This document shows, in pieces, positions 54,788 through 64,000 of a stretch of DNA of 64,000 nt. A program made the translations under genes and the position numbers. The stretch is from positions 1,635,396 through 1,699,395 of the forward strand of contig NW_012236531.1 in assembly GCF_000787575.1 (NCBI RefSeq), written 5' to 3'. The stretch's first letter is position 1. Each line of letters begins with the position of its first letter. The notes below the pieces were generated by a model that saw only the letters and a list, made by a program, of their open reading frames with translations, had not been told where the DNA came from and made no database searches. Source of the stretch: Acytostelium subglobosum LB1 (taxonomy: Eukaryota; Evosea; Eumycetozoa; Acytosteliales; Acytosteliaceae).

Positions 54788-56266
54788 TCAGACAAACTTG
54801 GTCATTTGGATCTTGGAGTCACCTAGTCCACACAGCAATAGGTTGTCTTTGAATCGCAGACAGGAGATACTGGACTCGGCTTCGAATAGGTCGATCGTGG
54901 AGTTGGTGTTCAGGTTCCACCAGCGAACGGTTTGGTCTGTTGATCCGGTGATGAGGCTCGTGCCCTCCCATTGTAGACTGCGAACGGAGCCATTGACGCG
55001 AAGTGTTGTGAACGCGCCATTCTTGGAGTTGGAGCGAAGGTCCCATAGACGCACGGTGGAGTCGTTGGCGCCCGTCACCACGACGTTGTCCTCGAACTGC
55101 AGGCACTTGATTCCCTCGTGGTGGCCACTGAGCACGTTGGTCTGTTTCATCTCGTTGAGGTCCCATGCGCGAACCACCTTGTCCGAGCCACCGCTCATCA
55201 TCACATTGCCTCGCACCTGTAGACAGGTGACGCAGGATTCGTGTTTGAACGTGTGCATGGGTGTCATGTTGACCTGCTGCTCGCCGCGGTCCTGGCGGTC
55301 TTGGAGGGTGTCATCGGATTGCATCTCGTCTTGCAGGTTCCATAGCTTGATAGTCGAGTCGGACGATCCAGACACCAGCTTGGAGTCGTCTAGCATCTGG
55401 AGACAGTACACGTCAAAGTGATGCGCCTTCTTTGACAGGATGCTCTTGCAGCACTTCTTCTTGAGGTCCCACAGACGGAGACTGTTGTCTAGTGAGCCGG
55501 TGACCATATGGTCGTCCTGGACGTCCAAGCTCTGCACGGGGTATGTGTGGCCGACAAAGGTGTAAATACACTTCCTCTTCTTGATGTCCCACATCTTGAC
55601 GGTCTTGTCGAAGCTGCCAGAGAACACATTGCCACTCTGGTCATCAAAGGCCAGCGACCAGACGTTTCCTGTGTGGCCGTAGAGGTAGGCTTCCTTGTAT
55701 ATGTCACTGCTCCACTTCATCTCCTTGGTATACTCGCGCATGAATATCTCTCGCCAGTGGAGGTCGAGATTGGCGGCCTTGCGCTGCGAGGCAAAGTTCT
55801 CCCGGTTTATCATGTGGACAAAGTAGTTCTGGTAGGCCAGTTTCCAGAGGAACTCGTCTTGGGCCACGGCCATCCACTCGCGGCACACCAGCATGACGTT
55901 CCAGATGTCGGTGTGGTCGAGGAAACCAACAATGTTGACTAGGATCTCTGTGGGCATTATGGCAATGTAGGACTCTCGCTTCAGGTTCAGCTTGATACGG
56001 ATCATCTCGCGACTCAGTGTGAAGAACCGGACCAATCTCTTCCTCTTGGACTTGGTAAATACGGGAGCGGAAGCTGACAATGGACGAGTCACTCGCTTCT
56101 CCTCATAGTTTGACGTTGGCTCTTCATAATTATTCTCAAAGTTTGGTTTGTCCCAATGTGAGTGTCTAAGATTCTCTGTATACTCTGTGACACTGGCCAA
56201 CGTATTGGGATTGATAGTATTGTAGGTTATAGGTATATTATGATTGATGGATGATGTTGTAGGCAT
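54788..56266 (-). CDS. F-box/WD40 protein
   Basis: A single exon of 492 residues. Residues ~1-75 are an Asn/Pro-rich leader, then a basic patch (KSKRKRLVRFF). The F-box lies at ~102-146: IMPTEILVNIVGFLDHTDIW, then VCREWMAVAQDEFLWKLAYQ. Seven WD40 blades follow from about 195, for example VFSGSFDKTVKMWDIKKRKC, MVTGSLDNSLRLWDL, LVSGSSDSTIKLWNLQ and VVTGANDSTVRLWDL. The final blade is degenerate. The layout is that of an SCF ubiquitin-ligase substrate receptor, where the F-box binds Skp1 and the propeller binds a phosphodegron. Compared with Fbw7-type proteins the propeller is followed by no extension. Confidence 0.94.
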   Translation of the reverse strand: MPTTSSINHNIPITYNTINPNTLASVTEYTENLRHSHWDKPNFENNYEEPTSNYEEKRVTRPLSASAPVFTKSKRKRLVRFFTLSREMIRIKLNLKRESYIAIMPTEILVNIVGFLDHTDIWNVMLVCREWMAVAQDEFLWKLAYQNYFVHMINRENFASQRKAANLDLHWREIFMREYTKEMKWSSDIYKEAYLYGHTGNVWSLAFDDQSGNVFSGSFDKTVKMWDIKKRKCIYTFVGHTYPVQSLDVQDDHMVTGSLDNSLRLWDLKKKCCKSILSKKAHHFDVYCLQMLDDSKLVSGSSDSTIKLWNLQDEMQSDDTLQDRQDRGEQQVNMTPMHTFKHESCVTCLQVRGNVMMSGGSDKVVRAWDLNEMKQTNVLSGHHEGIKCLQFEDNVVVTGANDSTVRLWDLRSNSKNGAFTTLRVNGSVRSLQWEGTSLITGSTDQTVRWWNLNTNSTIDLFEAESSISCLRFKDNLLLCGLGDSKIQMTKFV

Positions 56267-57511
56267 TGTTTCGATATTGTTGGTGTAGGGGGTAGGGAAG
56301 GTATGATTGATTGATTAGTTTGATGGATAACTTTTGATTGATTGATTGACTGGGGAAGGATGGAAATCAATAATCAAATGAACATACACAAGTAATTAAA
56401 GAAGAAGAAGGATGGAGTAGGATGGGAATTGAAGATAATACTAGTCTTCATTCAAAATTTTATCTTTAACTTTATAATTTATCAGTATCTTTCTATCTGT
56501 ATATCAATAATATAAGTCTGACTTGGGGCTTTCTCTGTAGTCTGTAATCTTGATACACAACAAAGGTTCTGTGTTGATGATCTTTGAGATTGTGAAATGG
56601 AACTCTATCTTTCTTGTGTTGTTGTAGTTGTTGAAATTGAAATTGAAACACACATTCAGATAAATACAACTGTCTATCTGTTTGTATCTGTATGTGTTAT
56701 CTCTATGTATTTCAATGATAATGAATGTGAATGAACGGGAGTTGAGTTGAGTTGAGACTCATAACTCATTGCCCGTTACCAAGTTGACATGAGTGTGTTG
56801 TGTAGCGTGTCTTGGCTTCAACTTCACCAACACCACATTATAACACATACAAATAAACACGTAAATACATATACAAACTTAAAAGAGATAATTGTGTTGT
56901 GTGTGAATGATGTTGTTGTGTGTGTCAATGAATGTCATTGTTGTTTGTGTGTTGTTGTGTGTGAATATGTATAGGTATCTGTATGACTATAAAAGGCAAT
57001 AGATGTGATGTCATCACATCGCATACATTCCGTTTTCGGACTATCTATTGACATCTATCTTTTTTGCCCTTTTGGCAAAGGTCGCTTCCCTAACTGAGGC
57101 AACTGCAACTTCAGACTCAAATCTCCCCTTCATCGCCCCCTCCCTCTCTCTCTATCACTTCAAACTTGCACCTTACTCGCTCATCCATCCAGCCATCCCT
57201 CAACTTGAAAGTGATCTTCTTCTTCTACTCACTCGTTGTACCCATCCATCCATCCATTCATCCTTCCGTCTCCCTCTAATAGGCTGAATGGATGATTCAA
57301 CTCAACCTACCATTGGTTGATGATTGATATTTAGATAGAGTTGTCTGTCACTAACTCCTTCATTACTATCAACAACTCCACACACACACTGATACACACA
57401 CATATACACACTCACCTACTTGCTAACCTTGAGGTGATAGACAGACAGACATAGAGATAATAATAATCATATCAATAATAATAATAATAATAATAATTAG
57501 TGTTGTTAGTG
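56267..57511. other. Intergenic region with TATA box and hairpins
   Basis: Upstream of the F-box/WD40 gene (-) and the FNIP gene (+). The left part is A/T-rich. A TATAAAAGGC at 56988-56997 is followed by three inverted repeats (57002-57079), then C/T-rich DNA and (CATC)n at 57241-57262. No protein gene is seen. Confidence 0.5.
56988..57079 (+). promoter_or_regulatory. TATA box followed by three perfect inverted repeats
   Basis: TATAAAAGGC lies at 56988-56997. GATGTGATG-T-CATCACATC at 57002-57020 has 9-base arms and a CRE-like TGATGTCA core. TCCG-TTTT-CGGA is at 57029-57040. TTTGCC-CTTTT-GGCAAA is at 57063-57079. It could be a core promoter with a structured leader, about 515 bases before the FNIP start codon. 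Confidence 0.45.
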
Positions 57512-59305
57512 ATGCAACTTGAACAAAGAAATGGAATGGAATGGCAGTTGTTGCCATTGACAATTATGAGACAGTTGGTGTCTTGTTTACATAGTAATGT
57601 TGATCGTGTAATGTTGTCATTGGTGTGTAAGCAGTGGTTTGTACAGAGACATAAATATCTACACTTTGATACCAACTTGATAGATACATATAGGGCAGAT
57701 GCCTTTACACTTAATGCTTACTCAAACATCATTGACAATGATGTATCAAAGCACAAAGGTATAAGTGTACTTGTATATAGTCGTGATGGTGATGTAAACA
57801 TCCCATTCTTTGATCGATCATTCCAACTTGGTATGTATTATGTTGTCGGTCCCAACACAAGTCTATCTATCCTTCCAACTAACATAAACATTGAAGTCGA
57901 CTTCAATATTGATCGACTGAGTATGCAGGTGTTGGATGTGTCAAACATATCTTCGATCACTTTTAGTGATTCTTATGGACAGCCAATGGGTCTGCAGTTC
58001 TGGACGAATATGAAGGATCTTCTGGAAGAGTTGGCCGAGCGATCAGTCACAAATATATCTTTCCTGAGTTGGTCGACACCATCAACTTTGAACAAACTAC
58101 CAATCACGGCAATGGTTATAAGAGGATTCCTCTCAATGTCGGCGCAACAAACAAACTTCCCAGACACCCTCACCTCATTGACAGTCGAGGACACTCTGTT
58201 CAACAGCAGCTTGAATCATATACTACCGATGGGATTGAAGACCTTGGACCTATCTGGGGCTCACTCTTGGAATCAACCTATCGAACCAGGTGCCTTGCCT
58301 ACAGGTCTAGTGACCCTAAAGCTTGGAACTGTGTTCGATCATCCAATCGAGCCAGGCACTCTCCCATCATCACTCCGGACGCTATCATTGCGCTCTGGCT
58401 ACACCCACCCACTTGATTGTGGTCGCCTTCCAGACTCTCTGACAAGATTGGTCCTGACAGTCTTTGAAGGCTCTATCGAACTACCAAATAGTGTGACCGA
58501 TCTCACTATGAAGATGTACTTTACTGGCTCCAATTGCCATCAACCTTTGCAACGCTTGAACCTACACACCATGCCCAGTGGTTTCAACTTCTCGCAGCTG
58601 ACACACCTGACAATTGGGATGATTGAGAACCAGGACAGTCTTTGGCAGATCACATCGTCCACTCTTCCCTGCCTCCAGGAGCTAGATATCTTGAGAGTCC
58701 GACCATCCCCCCTTGACTTGTCACGCCTGCCATCGACCCTCAAGAGATTGAACATTGCCAATTGTCCACCCATCACCACGGTGGCATCTGGTGTCGAGGA
58801 CCTGCAACTCGGGTGCATCGACACATTCCAATTGCGCTTTGGCATGCTCCCATCGTCAATCACAGCTCTCACTCTTTCAAACTACAACTACGAGCTAGTC
58901 CGCGACGATATACCCGCCTCAGTCACATCGTTGACACTCGTTGGTTACGTACATCCACTGCCAATCTCTGTTTTACCTCAATCACTTCATACATTGGAGT
59001 GCAATGCCAAATCATTGAAAGATGATACAGGAACAGCTGGACTTGTGGATATCCTCCAACAGATGCCATCGTCCATCAAGCAGCTAGTACTCAGTGTAAA
59101 GAATGGCACCAATCAAGGCAATCAAACATACCGACTCACAAGATTATCCAGTACATTGTTATTCAAACACACCGATGATCTTCACCAGAGTGGATTCATA
59201 TCACTCGACAAACTGGAAGCGCAAATCCCCAAGCAATACGGCTTGCACAACAAGCCTCATCTACCACCCTTAATCTCCACTCTATGTAATGTGGCGTACA
59301 CCTAG
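57512..59305 (+). CDS. FNIP-repeat protein with F-box-like head
   Basis: A single exon of 597 residues from ATG 57512. Residues ~5-55 are F-box-like: LLPLTIMRQLVSCLHSNVDR, then LSLVCKQWFVQRHKYLHF. The rest has FNIP/LRR-like units with pairs such as FNSSLNHILPMGLKTLDL, WNQPIEPGALPTGLVTLKL and FDHPIEPGTLPSSLRTLSL, the latter two showing the family phrase hxxPIxPGxLPxxLxxL. It belongs to the same family as the gene 200 bases downstream, in the same orientation, so local duplication is likely. The exact role is unknown; substrate recognition in ubiquitin ligases is a family-level guess. Confidence 0.87.
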   Translation: MQLEQRNGMEWQLLPLTIMRQLVSCLHSNVDRVMLSLVCKQWFVQRHKYLHFDTNLIDTYRADAFTLNAYSNIIDNDVSKHKGISVLVYSRDGDVNIPFFDRSFQLGMYYVVGPNTSLSILPTNINIEVDFNIDRLSMQVLDVSNISSITFSDSYGQPMGLQFWTNMKDLLEELAERSVTNISFLSWSTPSTLNKLPITAMVIRGFLSMSAQQTNFPDTLTSLTVEDTLFNSSLNHILPMGLKTLDLSGAHSWNQPIEPGALPTGLVTLKLGTVFDHPIEPGTLPSSLRTLSLRSGYTHPLDCGRLPDSLTRLVLTVFEGSIELPNSVTDLTMKMYFTGSNCHQPLQRLNLHTMPSGFNFSQLTHLTIGMIENQDSLWQITSSTLPCLQELDILRVRPSPLDLSRLPSTLKRLNIANCPPITTVASGVEDLQLGCIDTFQLRFGMLPSSITALTLSNYNYELVRDDIPASVTSLTLVGYVHPLPISVLPQSLHTLECNAKSLKDDTGTAGLVDILQQMPSSIKQLVLSVKNGTNQGNQTYRLTRLSSTLLFKHTDDLHQSGFISLDKLEAQIPKQYGLHNKPHLPPLISTLCNVAYT

Positions 59306-59428
59306 ATGGGTAATATTATACATAAACATCGATGTTTAGCATGGTGGACTAGGTTCCATCCTAAGATAAAATTACGACTTTCTCTCTCCTTAAATGTCTT
59401 TACAAATATTCCATAATGTCACTCTATT

Positions 59429-59484
59429 TGATCAGCTGACACCTGGATCTGATCAGCTAATCATATTTTTAATTCAGCTGATCA
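59429..59484. promoter_or_regulatory. Three TCAGCT(GA)-type sites before an FNIP start codon
   Basis: TGATCAGCTGA (59429-59439), TGATCAGCTAATCA (59450-59463) and TTCAGCTGATCA (59473-59484) lie 30-85 bases upstream of the ATG at 59513. The first and third are near mirror copies sharing the palindromic core TCAGCTGA. Confidence 0.45.
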
Positions 59485-59512
59485 CTTGCCGAATCAGATA
59501 ATAGTAGTAATA

Positions 59513-61165
59513 ATGGTTATAGATACACTACCATTTACATTATTGAAACAGATTGTATTATATCTTGATAATAACTTGGATAGGTTGATGCTATCATTGG
59601 TCAACAGAGTATTATATGAGCAACGCAACAGATATTTACGCTTTGAATACTTTAACAACGTTACCAACTTGCCATTCCACTTGCAATCATACCTTCTACT
59701 CATCCCCTCCAGCTCCCCATCAAACAAGAGAAAGAAGGTAAACATATACACAAAAATCAAGTATAGGTACCAGGCAGGTTACGATCATTCCTTTCACGTC
59801 GGTATGTTCAAATACAAGTCCAAGCTTGATTCATTCATCCATTAACACATACATAAACATATAGATGCTAGTGTTGGCTTGACATCCAGTGCATTGATTG
59901 AGAAGCTGTTGAACTTGGATGACATTAGCCATTTGATGTTTCATGATTCAGAGCACCATCCATTTGATCAACACTTTTGGAATGAGATCAGTGATATGCT
60001 AGTGATGTTGGCGTCAAGAGGTCTTACCGATGTCACATTCAAGAATAGTTCAACTCCCTATCCATTGCCACCAACATTACTCTTGCGAAACATGCATTCA
60101 CATCACAATTCACGTGCATCAATTGCCTTGGCATCTCACTTCCCTGCATCATTGACAAAATTATCTCTATCTGGCCTGATTGATAACCCTCTCGACTTTA
60201 TCCTACCAAATGGGTTGAAGATGTTGGACCTCTCATTTGCTTACAATTGGAACCAACCTTTGTTGAAGGGCGGTCTACCCGGGGGCCTGGAGATACTTAA
60301 CTTTGGAGAGTCATTCAATCAGCCCATCCAAAGCGGTGTGCTTCCAATCACACTTAGAGATCTCAGGTTTGACGATGACTTCAATCAACCTCTGAATGGA
60401 AACAATCTACCGCCTTCCCTTACCAAACTCCATCTCAAGGGTACCAAGCACAGCCATCCCCTGCACAACCTGCCACCTGGTCTTACCCATCTAACGTTGA
60501 GTGATTGTTATCATCACTTGATTGATCATCAGCCACTTCAAACATTGAGTGTCGGCCTGACACTTGACCTCACCCGACCGTTGATCAATCTACGTCATTT
60601 GATCTTCTCACAACTTGTCCACAATATCTTGGAGCAGATCAACTCTATCACCTTTCCACAACTCACTTCATTAGAAACCGATTGGGTTGAGAACATTAAC
60701 AAAGATGTTCTCTCCAAGCTTCCAACAACACTAAAGAGACTGTCCATCACATCCAGTAGCATATCATCATTGGGTATACTTGATGGTTTGGAGGACTTGA
60801 TATTGAGCGCCAAGAACATCACTGCAGACAAAGAGACTCCATTTCATATCCCCAAGACAACAAAGTCACTAGAATTAAGTATAAATCGTCGTTGCGTTGA
60901 TCTAATTGAACTTATCATATTACCTCAATCACTCAATCGTCTAAACATATTTGTATCAATGATGCGAACAAAAGATATTGTTAATCTACTTGAACGACTA
61001 CCAATGGCAACTACCAATATACAACTTGAACTCAATGGACGAGGACAAGTCAACTTATACAGAATGTCATCAACTCATTACTTCAAGTATAGTCCAAACT
61101 ATGGTATATACAATTGTGGATTCATTGACATCACAAAGGTCATATCACTGGTGACAACTAAATAA
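59513..61165 (+). CDS. FNIP-repeat protein with F-box-like head, 2 exons
   Basis: Exons 59513-59801 and 59865-61165 join in phase 1, giving 529 residues. The head (TLPFTLLKQIVLYLDNNLDR, then LSLVNRVLYEQRNRYLRF) parallels that of the upstream FNIP gene. The middle has FNIP units: WNQPLLKGGLPGGLEILNF, FNQPIQSGVLPITLRDLRF and FNQPLNGNNLPPSLTKLHL, with the signature phrase FNQPL/I. The C-terminal part is more divergent. An upstream in-frame extension (from 59486) lacks an ATG and is not used. It ends 71 bases from the stop of the convergent polyphosphate kinase gene. Confidence 0.88.
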
Positions 61166-61236
61166 CAGACTTGACAATCATTGTCAATCGCTTTGGCATT
61201 GTGGCCTTGCCATGTGGCCTTGTACCCAGATCAGTA

Positions 61237-64000
61237 TTATTTATTGGAGCTCACTGGATGCTTCTTGATGGTCTCCTTCATTAATACGTTTTGTGAACAC
61301 AAAGAAGACTCTGAGTTGAGCATCTTTCTGTAGCGGCCATCAGACATCATGAACCATGCGCTTGGATCCTTGTAGTAGACATCAATGGAATCGCGCAACT
61401 CCTTGATGTTGTTGGGGTCGCTGACTGGCACCAATGTCTCTACACGCCTCTCCAAGTTCCTATGCTGCCAATCTGCGCTGGATATGAACGCCTTTGGATT
61501 GTTGCCATTGTGGAAGTAGGAGATTCTGCTGTGCTCCAAGAACCTGCCCAAGATACTTATGACTGGAGGCGAGGATGATGTTAAAATGTGAACGTTTCAC
61601 CACGAGAACGACTTTACCACTCAACATACCTTGAATATTGTGACTGATGCCGGGAATGCCTGGTAGGAGTCTGCACCTGCCCCTGACGACCAGTTTGATG
61701 GTGACACCAGCCATGCTCGCGTTGTATAGTTCATTGACTATCATCTCGTCGTCAAGACCATTCATCACAGCCATTATTGTTGCCTCTTTGCCCTCTCTTG
61801 CATTCTTTGCCTCAACTCTGATTAGTTGTAGGAGAGTTGAGCGCATGGTTAACGGAGCAATCACCAGTTTTTTGAACTCGGTGATATTGCTGCAGCCAGT
61901 GATATAGTTGAACAGGTCGCACATGTCCTTGCCCAACTCTTGGTCGCAACTGAAAATGCCAATATCCGTGTAGAAGTTGGCCGTGCTGGCATTGTAGTTG
62001 CCTGTGGAGTAGTGCATGTACGTCTTGAGCTTCTTGTCCTCCTCCTCACGTACCACCATGGCAATCTTGGCGTGAGTCTTTAGACCAACAATGCCGTAGA
62101 TCACGTTACAACCCGCCTGTTGAAGCTGTTCTGCATACTTTTTGTTCTGTACCTCGTCTCCACTCGCCTTAAGATCCACAAGTACATGGACATCCTTGTC
62201 GCGCGAAGCAGCTTCACACAGAGCTCCAATCAATTGTGAATTGGGGTTGGTCCTATAAATCGATATCTTTATAGTCTTTACATGTGGATCCTTCACTGAG
62301 CTCTCAATGAAGAGTTGGACACTGGTATATGTGTGATTGAGTTAGTATGTTGGACAATCTATCAATAATTCAACCATGGACATACCTGCTATTGAAGCTG
62401 ACGTAGGGTAGTTTGACCAGGAGGTCACCATTCCTTATTGTACTGAATATGTCTTGGGAAGTTAATCGATTGTGGGTGTGTGGTACCCATGGTTCAAACT
62501 GTGAGTTGAGTGTGAGTACAAACGCCTATAAAATAATGGCCACATTGAATGAGTTAACATACTTTGAGATGGGGCAGGTCCACCTGGCACAACTCGAATA
62601 GATCAGAGAGGCCAAGGAGACCATCGATGGTGAACAAGTCGCCCTCGTCCAGTTTTAGATGTGTGGATAAGGTGTCGATGATGTCCTTGGACATTGAGGC
62701 TGAGACCTCAAGACGAACCATTGGCGCAAATTTGCATTTGTGGATCTCGGTCTCGATGTGCTCTCTCAGGTCTTTGGCCTTCTTTTCGTTCAGCTTCAGG
62801 TCGTTATGACGCGTGACCCTGAACAGCGCCTGTTCCAATATCTTGGTGTTTGGGAACAGTGTGTCCAAGTTGGCCAGGATGATCTCTTCCATCGGTATAT
62901 AACTATAGTTGGATCGTTGTGAGATAGGATAGAAGCGAGATAGTGTCTTGGGTACGGTGACACAACCGAATCTGGTGTCGCCATTTTCGAGCTTGAGACT
63001 GACGGCGATATTCAAACTGAGGTTGTTAAGATTGGGGAATGGATGTCCAGCATCAACCACCAGCGGTGTTATCAATGGGAACATTTGCAAGAAGTATTCA
63101 CTCAACTTCTGCTTCTCCTCGTTGTTCAAGTCATTGTATCTGTTAATTGATTGAGTTTGTTAGACCTCAAGTGACTTGGACAATGATCTGTGGTCTATGG
63201 GAAGCATACTTAAGAATGGATATATTGTTGGCAAGCTGGGGCAACAGGACATCATTGAACAGTTTGTAGGCGACGTTGATCAAGTCTCTAGTTGTACTAC
63301 GCACAATGGCGATGTAGCTATCCTCGGACTTCAATGACTTGCAAGTTGGGATGAAATCACTTCTCAGCTAGAATGACATGCGGCGTTAGGATGAATGAAT
63401 GAATGAGTGAAAGAATGAATGTAGACTCGATGGATACCTTTTGAGCTCGTTTGCAAAAGTACACGTCGATGTTTTGTAAGGCGATGGCCAAGAACCTGAT
63501 CCTTTCCAACTCTGGATGGGACTTGATGTGTGCCTCGTTCAGGATGCGGTTGAAGTAGATGAGCTCGGCCAACTCGCGACTGAACAATCTGCTGAGTTGG
63601 AGAATCTTGGGGTCCAAAGGGATGTCTTCCACTGGCATTAGCTGACCAGAGGAGGAGGAGGCCTGTTGATCTTCGTCTGTGACCTTGGACAGCTGTAGGC
63701 TGGAGATAATGTTGAACTTGTCGTTGGGCAATGGCGAGTTCTCAACCAGTTGTTGAGGACAAGAGATGAACAGTTGGTCGACATTGAACGATGAGGTCGA
63801 GGGGAAGGCCGACAGATGAGTCGTGCCGCCCGATGGGGTTGTCAACTGCGCGAAGGAGGAGACGACATCTCCATACAGTTTGAGAATGGGAGAGCCATAC
63901 GAGGGAACTACCAAGTAATCCTTGTGGCTTAACACTTGCAGATGGGCAGCTTCTGGGAGTTGGTTGCAGTTGGGCGGGGGGACGGAACTGGTATTTTTGG
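61237..64000 (-). CDS. ppk1: Polyphosphate kinase (PPK1 type), partial, 5' end outside window
   Basis: Makes inorganic polyphosphate from ATP. Visible exons are >64000-63438, 63367-63210, 63139-62563, 62525-62386, 62321-61630 and 61562-61237, 817 residues in all, and the frame is open to the window edge. Exon 1 carries the N-domain (SRELAELIYFNRILNEAH, then RIRFLAIALQNIDVYFCKRAQK). Later exons show LVKLPYVSFNSSVQLFIE, IKISIYRTN and MHYSTGNYNASTANFYTD (catalytic His region). The last carries ISILGRFLEHSRISYFHNGN and ISSADWQHRNLERRVE. PPK1 is a bacterial-type enzyme known in Dictyostelium, with a long N-terminal extension; the missing 5' part fits that. All six visible exons keep frame, so the copy looks intact. 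Confidence 0.95.

Overview
This is nuclear DNA of a dictyostelid social amoeba or a close relative. The evidence is FNIP-repeat proteins with F-box-like heads, a frizzled/smoothened-like receptor, a bacterial-type polyphosphate kinase, an RWP-RK factor, RasGEF and RasGAP genes with long Ser/Asn/Gln tracts, poly-N/poly-Q runs, and short GT..AG introns in compact genes. Coding exons are clearly richer in G+C than expected for Dictyostelium discoideum, while intergenic DNA is AT-rich, so another dictyostelid genus is likely; I cannot name the species. No virus-like element, retrotransposon, CRISPR array or rRNA was recognised.

Layout: about 27 protein genes plus one tRNA-Phe. 0-20 kb: cystathionine beta-synthase (-), a DUF4449/HAM-7-like lipid-binding-type protein (+), a dictyostelid ankyrin-like family protein (-), an FNIP protein (-), a C2-RasGAP-DUF547 protein (-), a BRD8-like bromodomain protein (+) and amidophosphoribosyltransferase PurF (-). 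20-36 kb: an N-acetylglutamate synthase-like protein with a membrane segment (+), CCDC115/Vma22 (-), LAMTOR3 (+), a 3.1-kb non-coding stretch, an RWP-RK factor (+), a haemolysin III/PAQR protein (+), HAT1 (-), a SnoaL-like protein (+) and a secreted DUF6748 protein (-). 37-47 kb: tRNA-Phe (-), an orphan exon (-), a large RasGEF (+), ribosomal protein S24 (-), CSN8 (-) and a PTEN-family phosphatase (-). 47-64 kb: an AT-hook protein (+), a frizzled/smoothened-like receptor (+), an ACX4-like acyl-CoA oxidase (-), RRP8 (+), an F-box/WD40 protein (-), two FNIP genes (+) and polyphosphate kinase (-), which runs off the right edge.

The genes do not form one pathway. They are mostly housekeeping (sulfur amino acid, purine, arginine-type and fatty-acid metabolism, ribosome, V-ATPase assembly, Ragulator, COP9 signalosome) mixed with signalling genes and members of dictyostelid-expanded families. 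Convergent neighbours often end within 45-110 bases of each other. Exon joins below were made by hand from GT/AG signals, reading-frame phase and family alignment from memory; the summed coding length of every spliced gene is a multiple of three.

The observations most worth a second look are a PTS2-type signal on the acyl-CoA oxidase, an altered PTEN P-loop, palindrome clusters in the RWP-RK intron and in an FNIP promoter, a TATA box followed by three perfect inverted repeats, and an inverted-repeat block beside tRNA-Phe.
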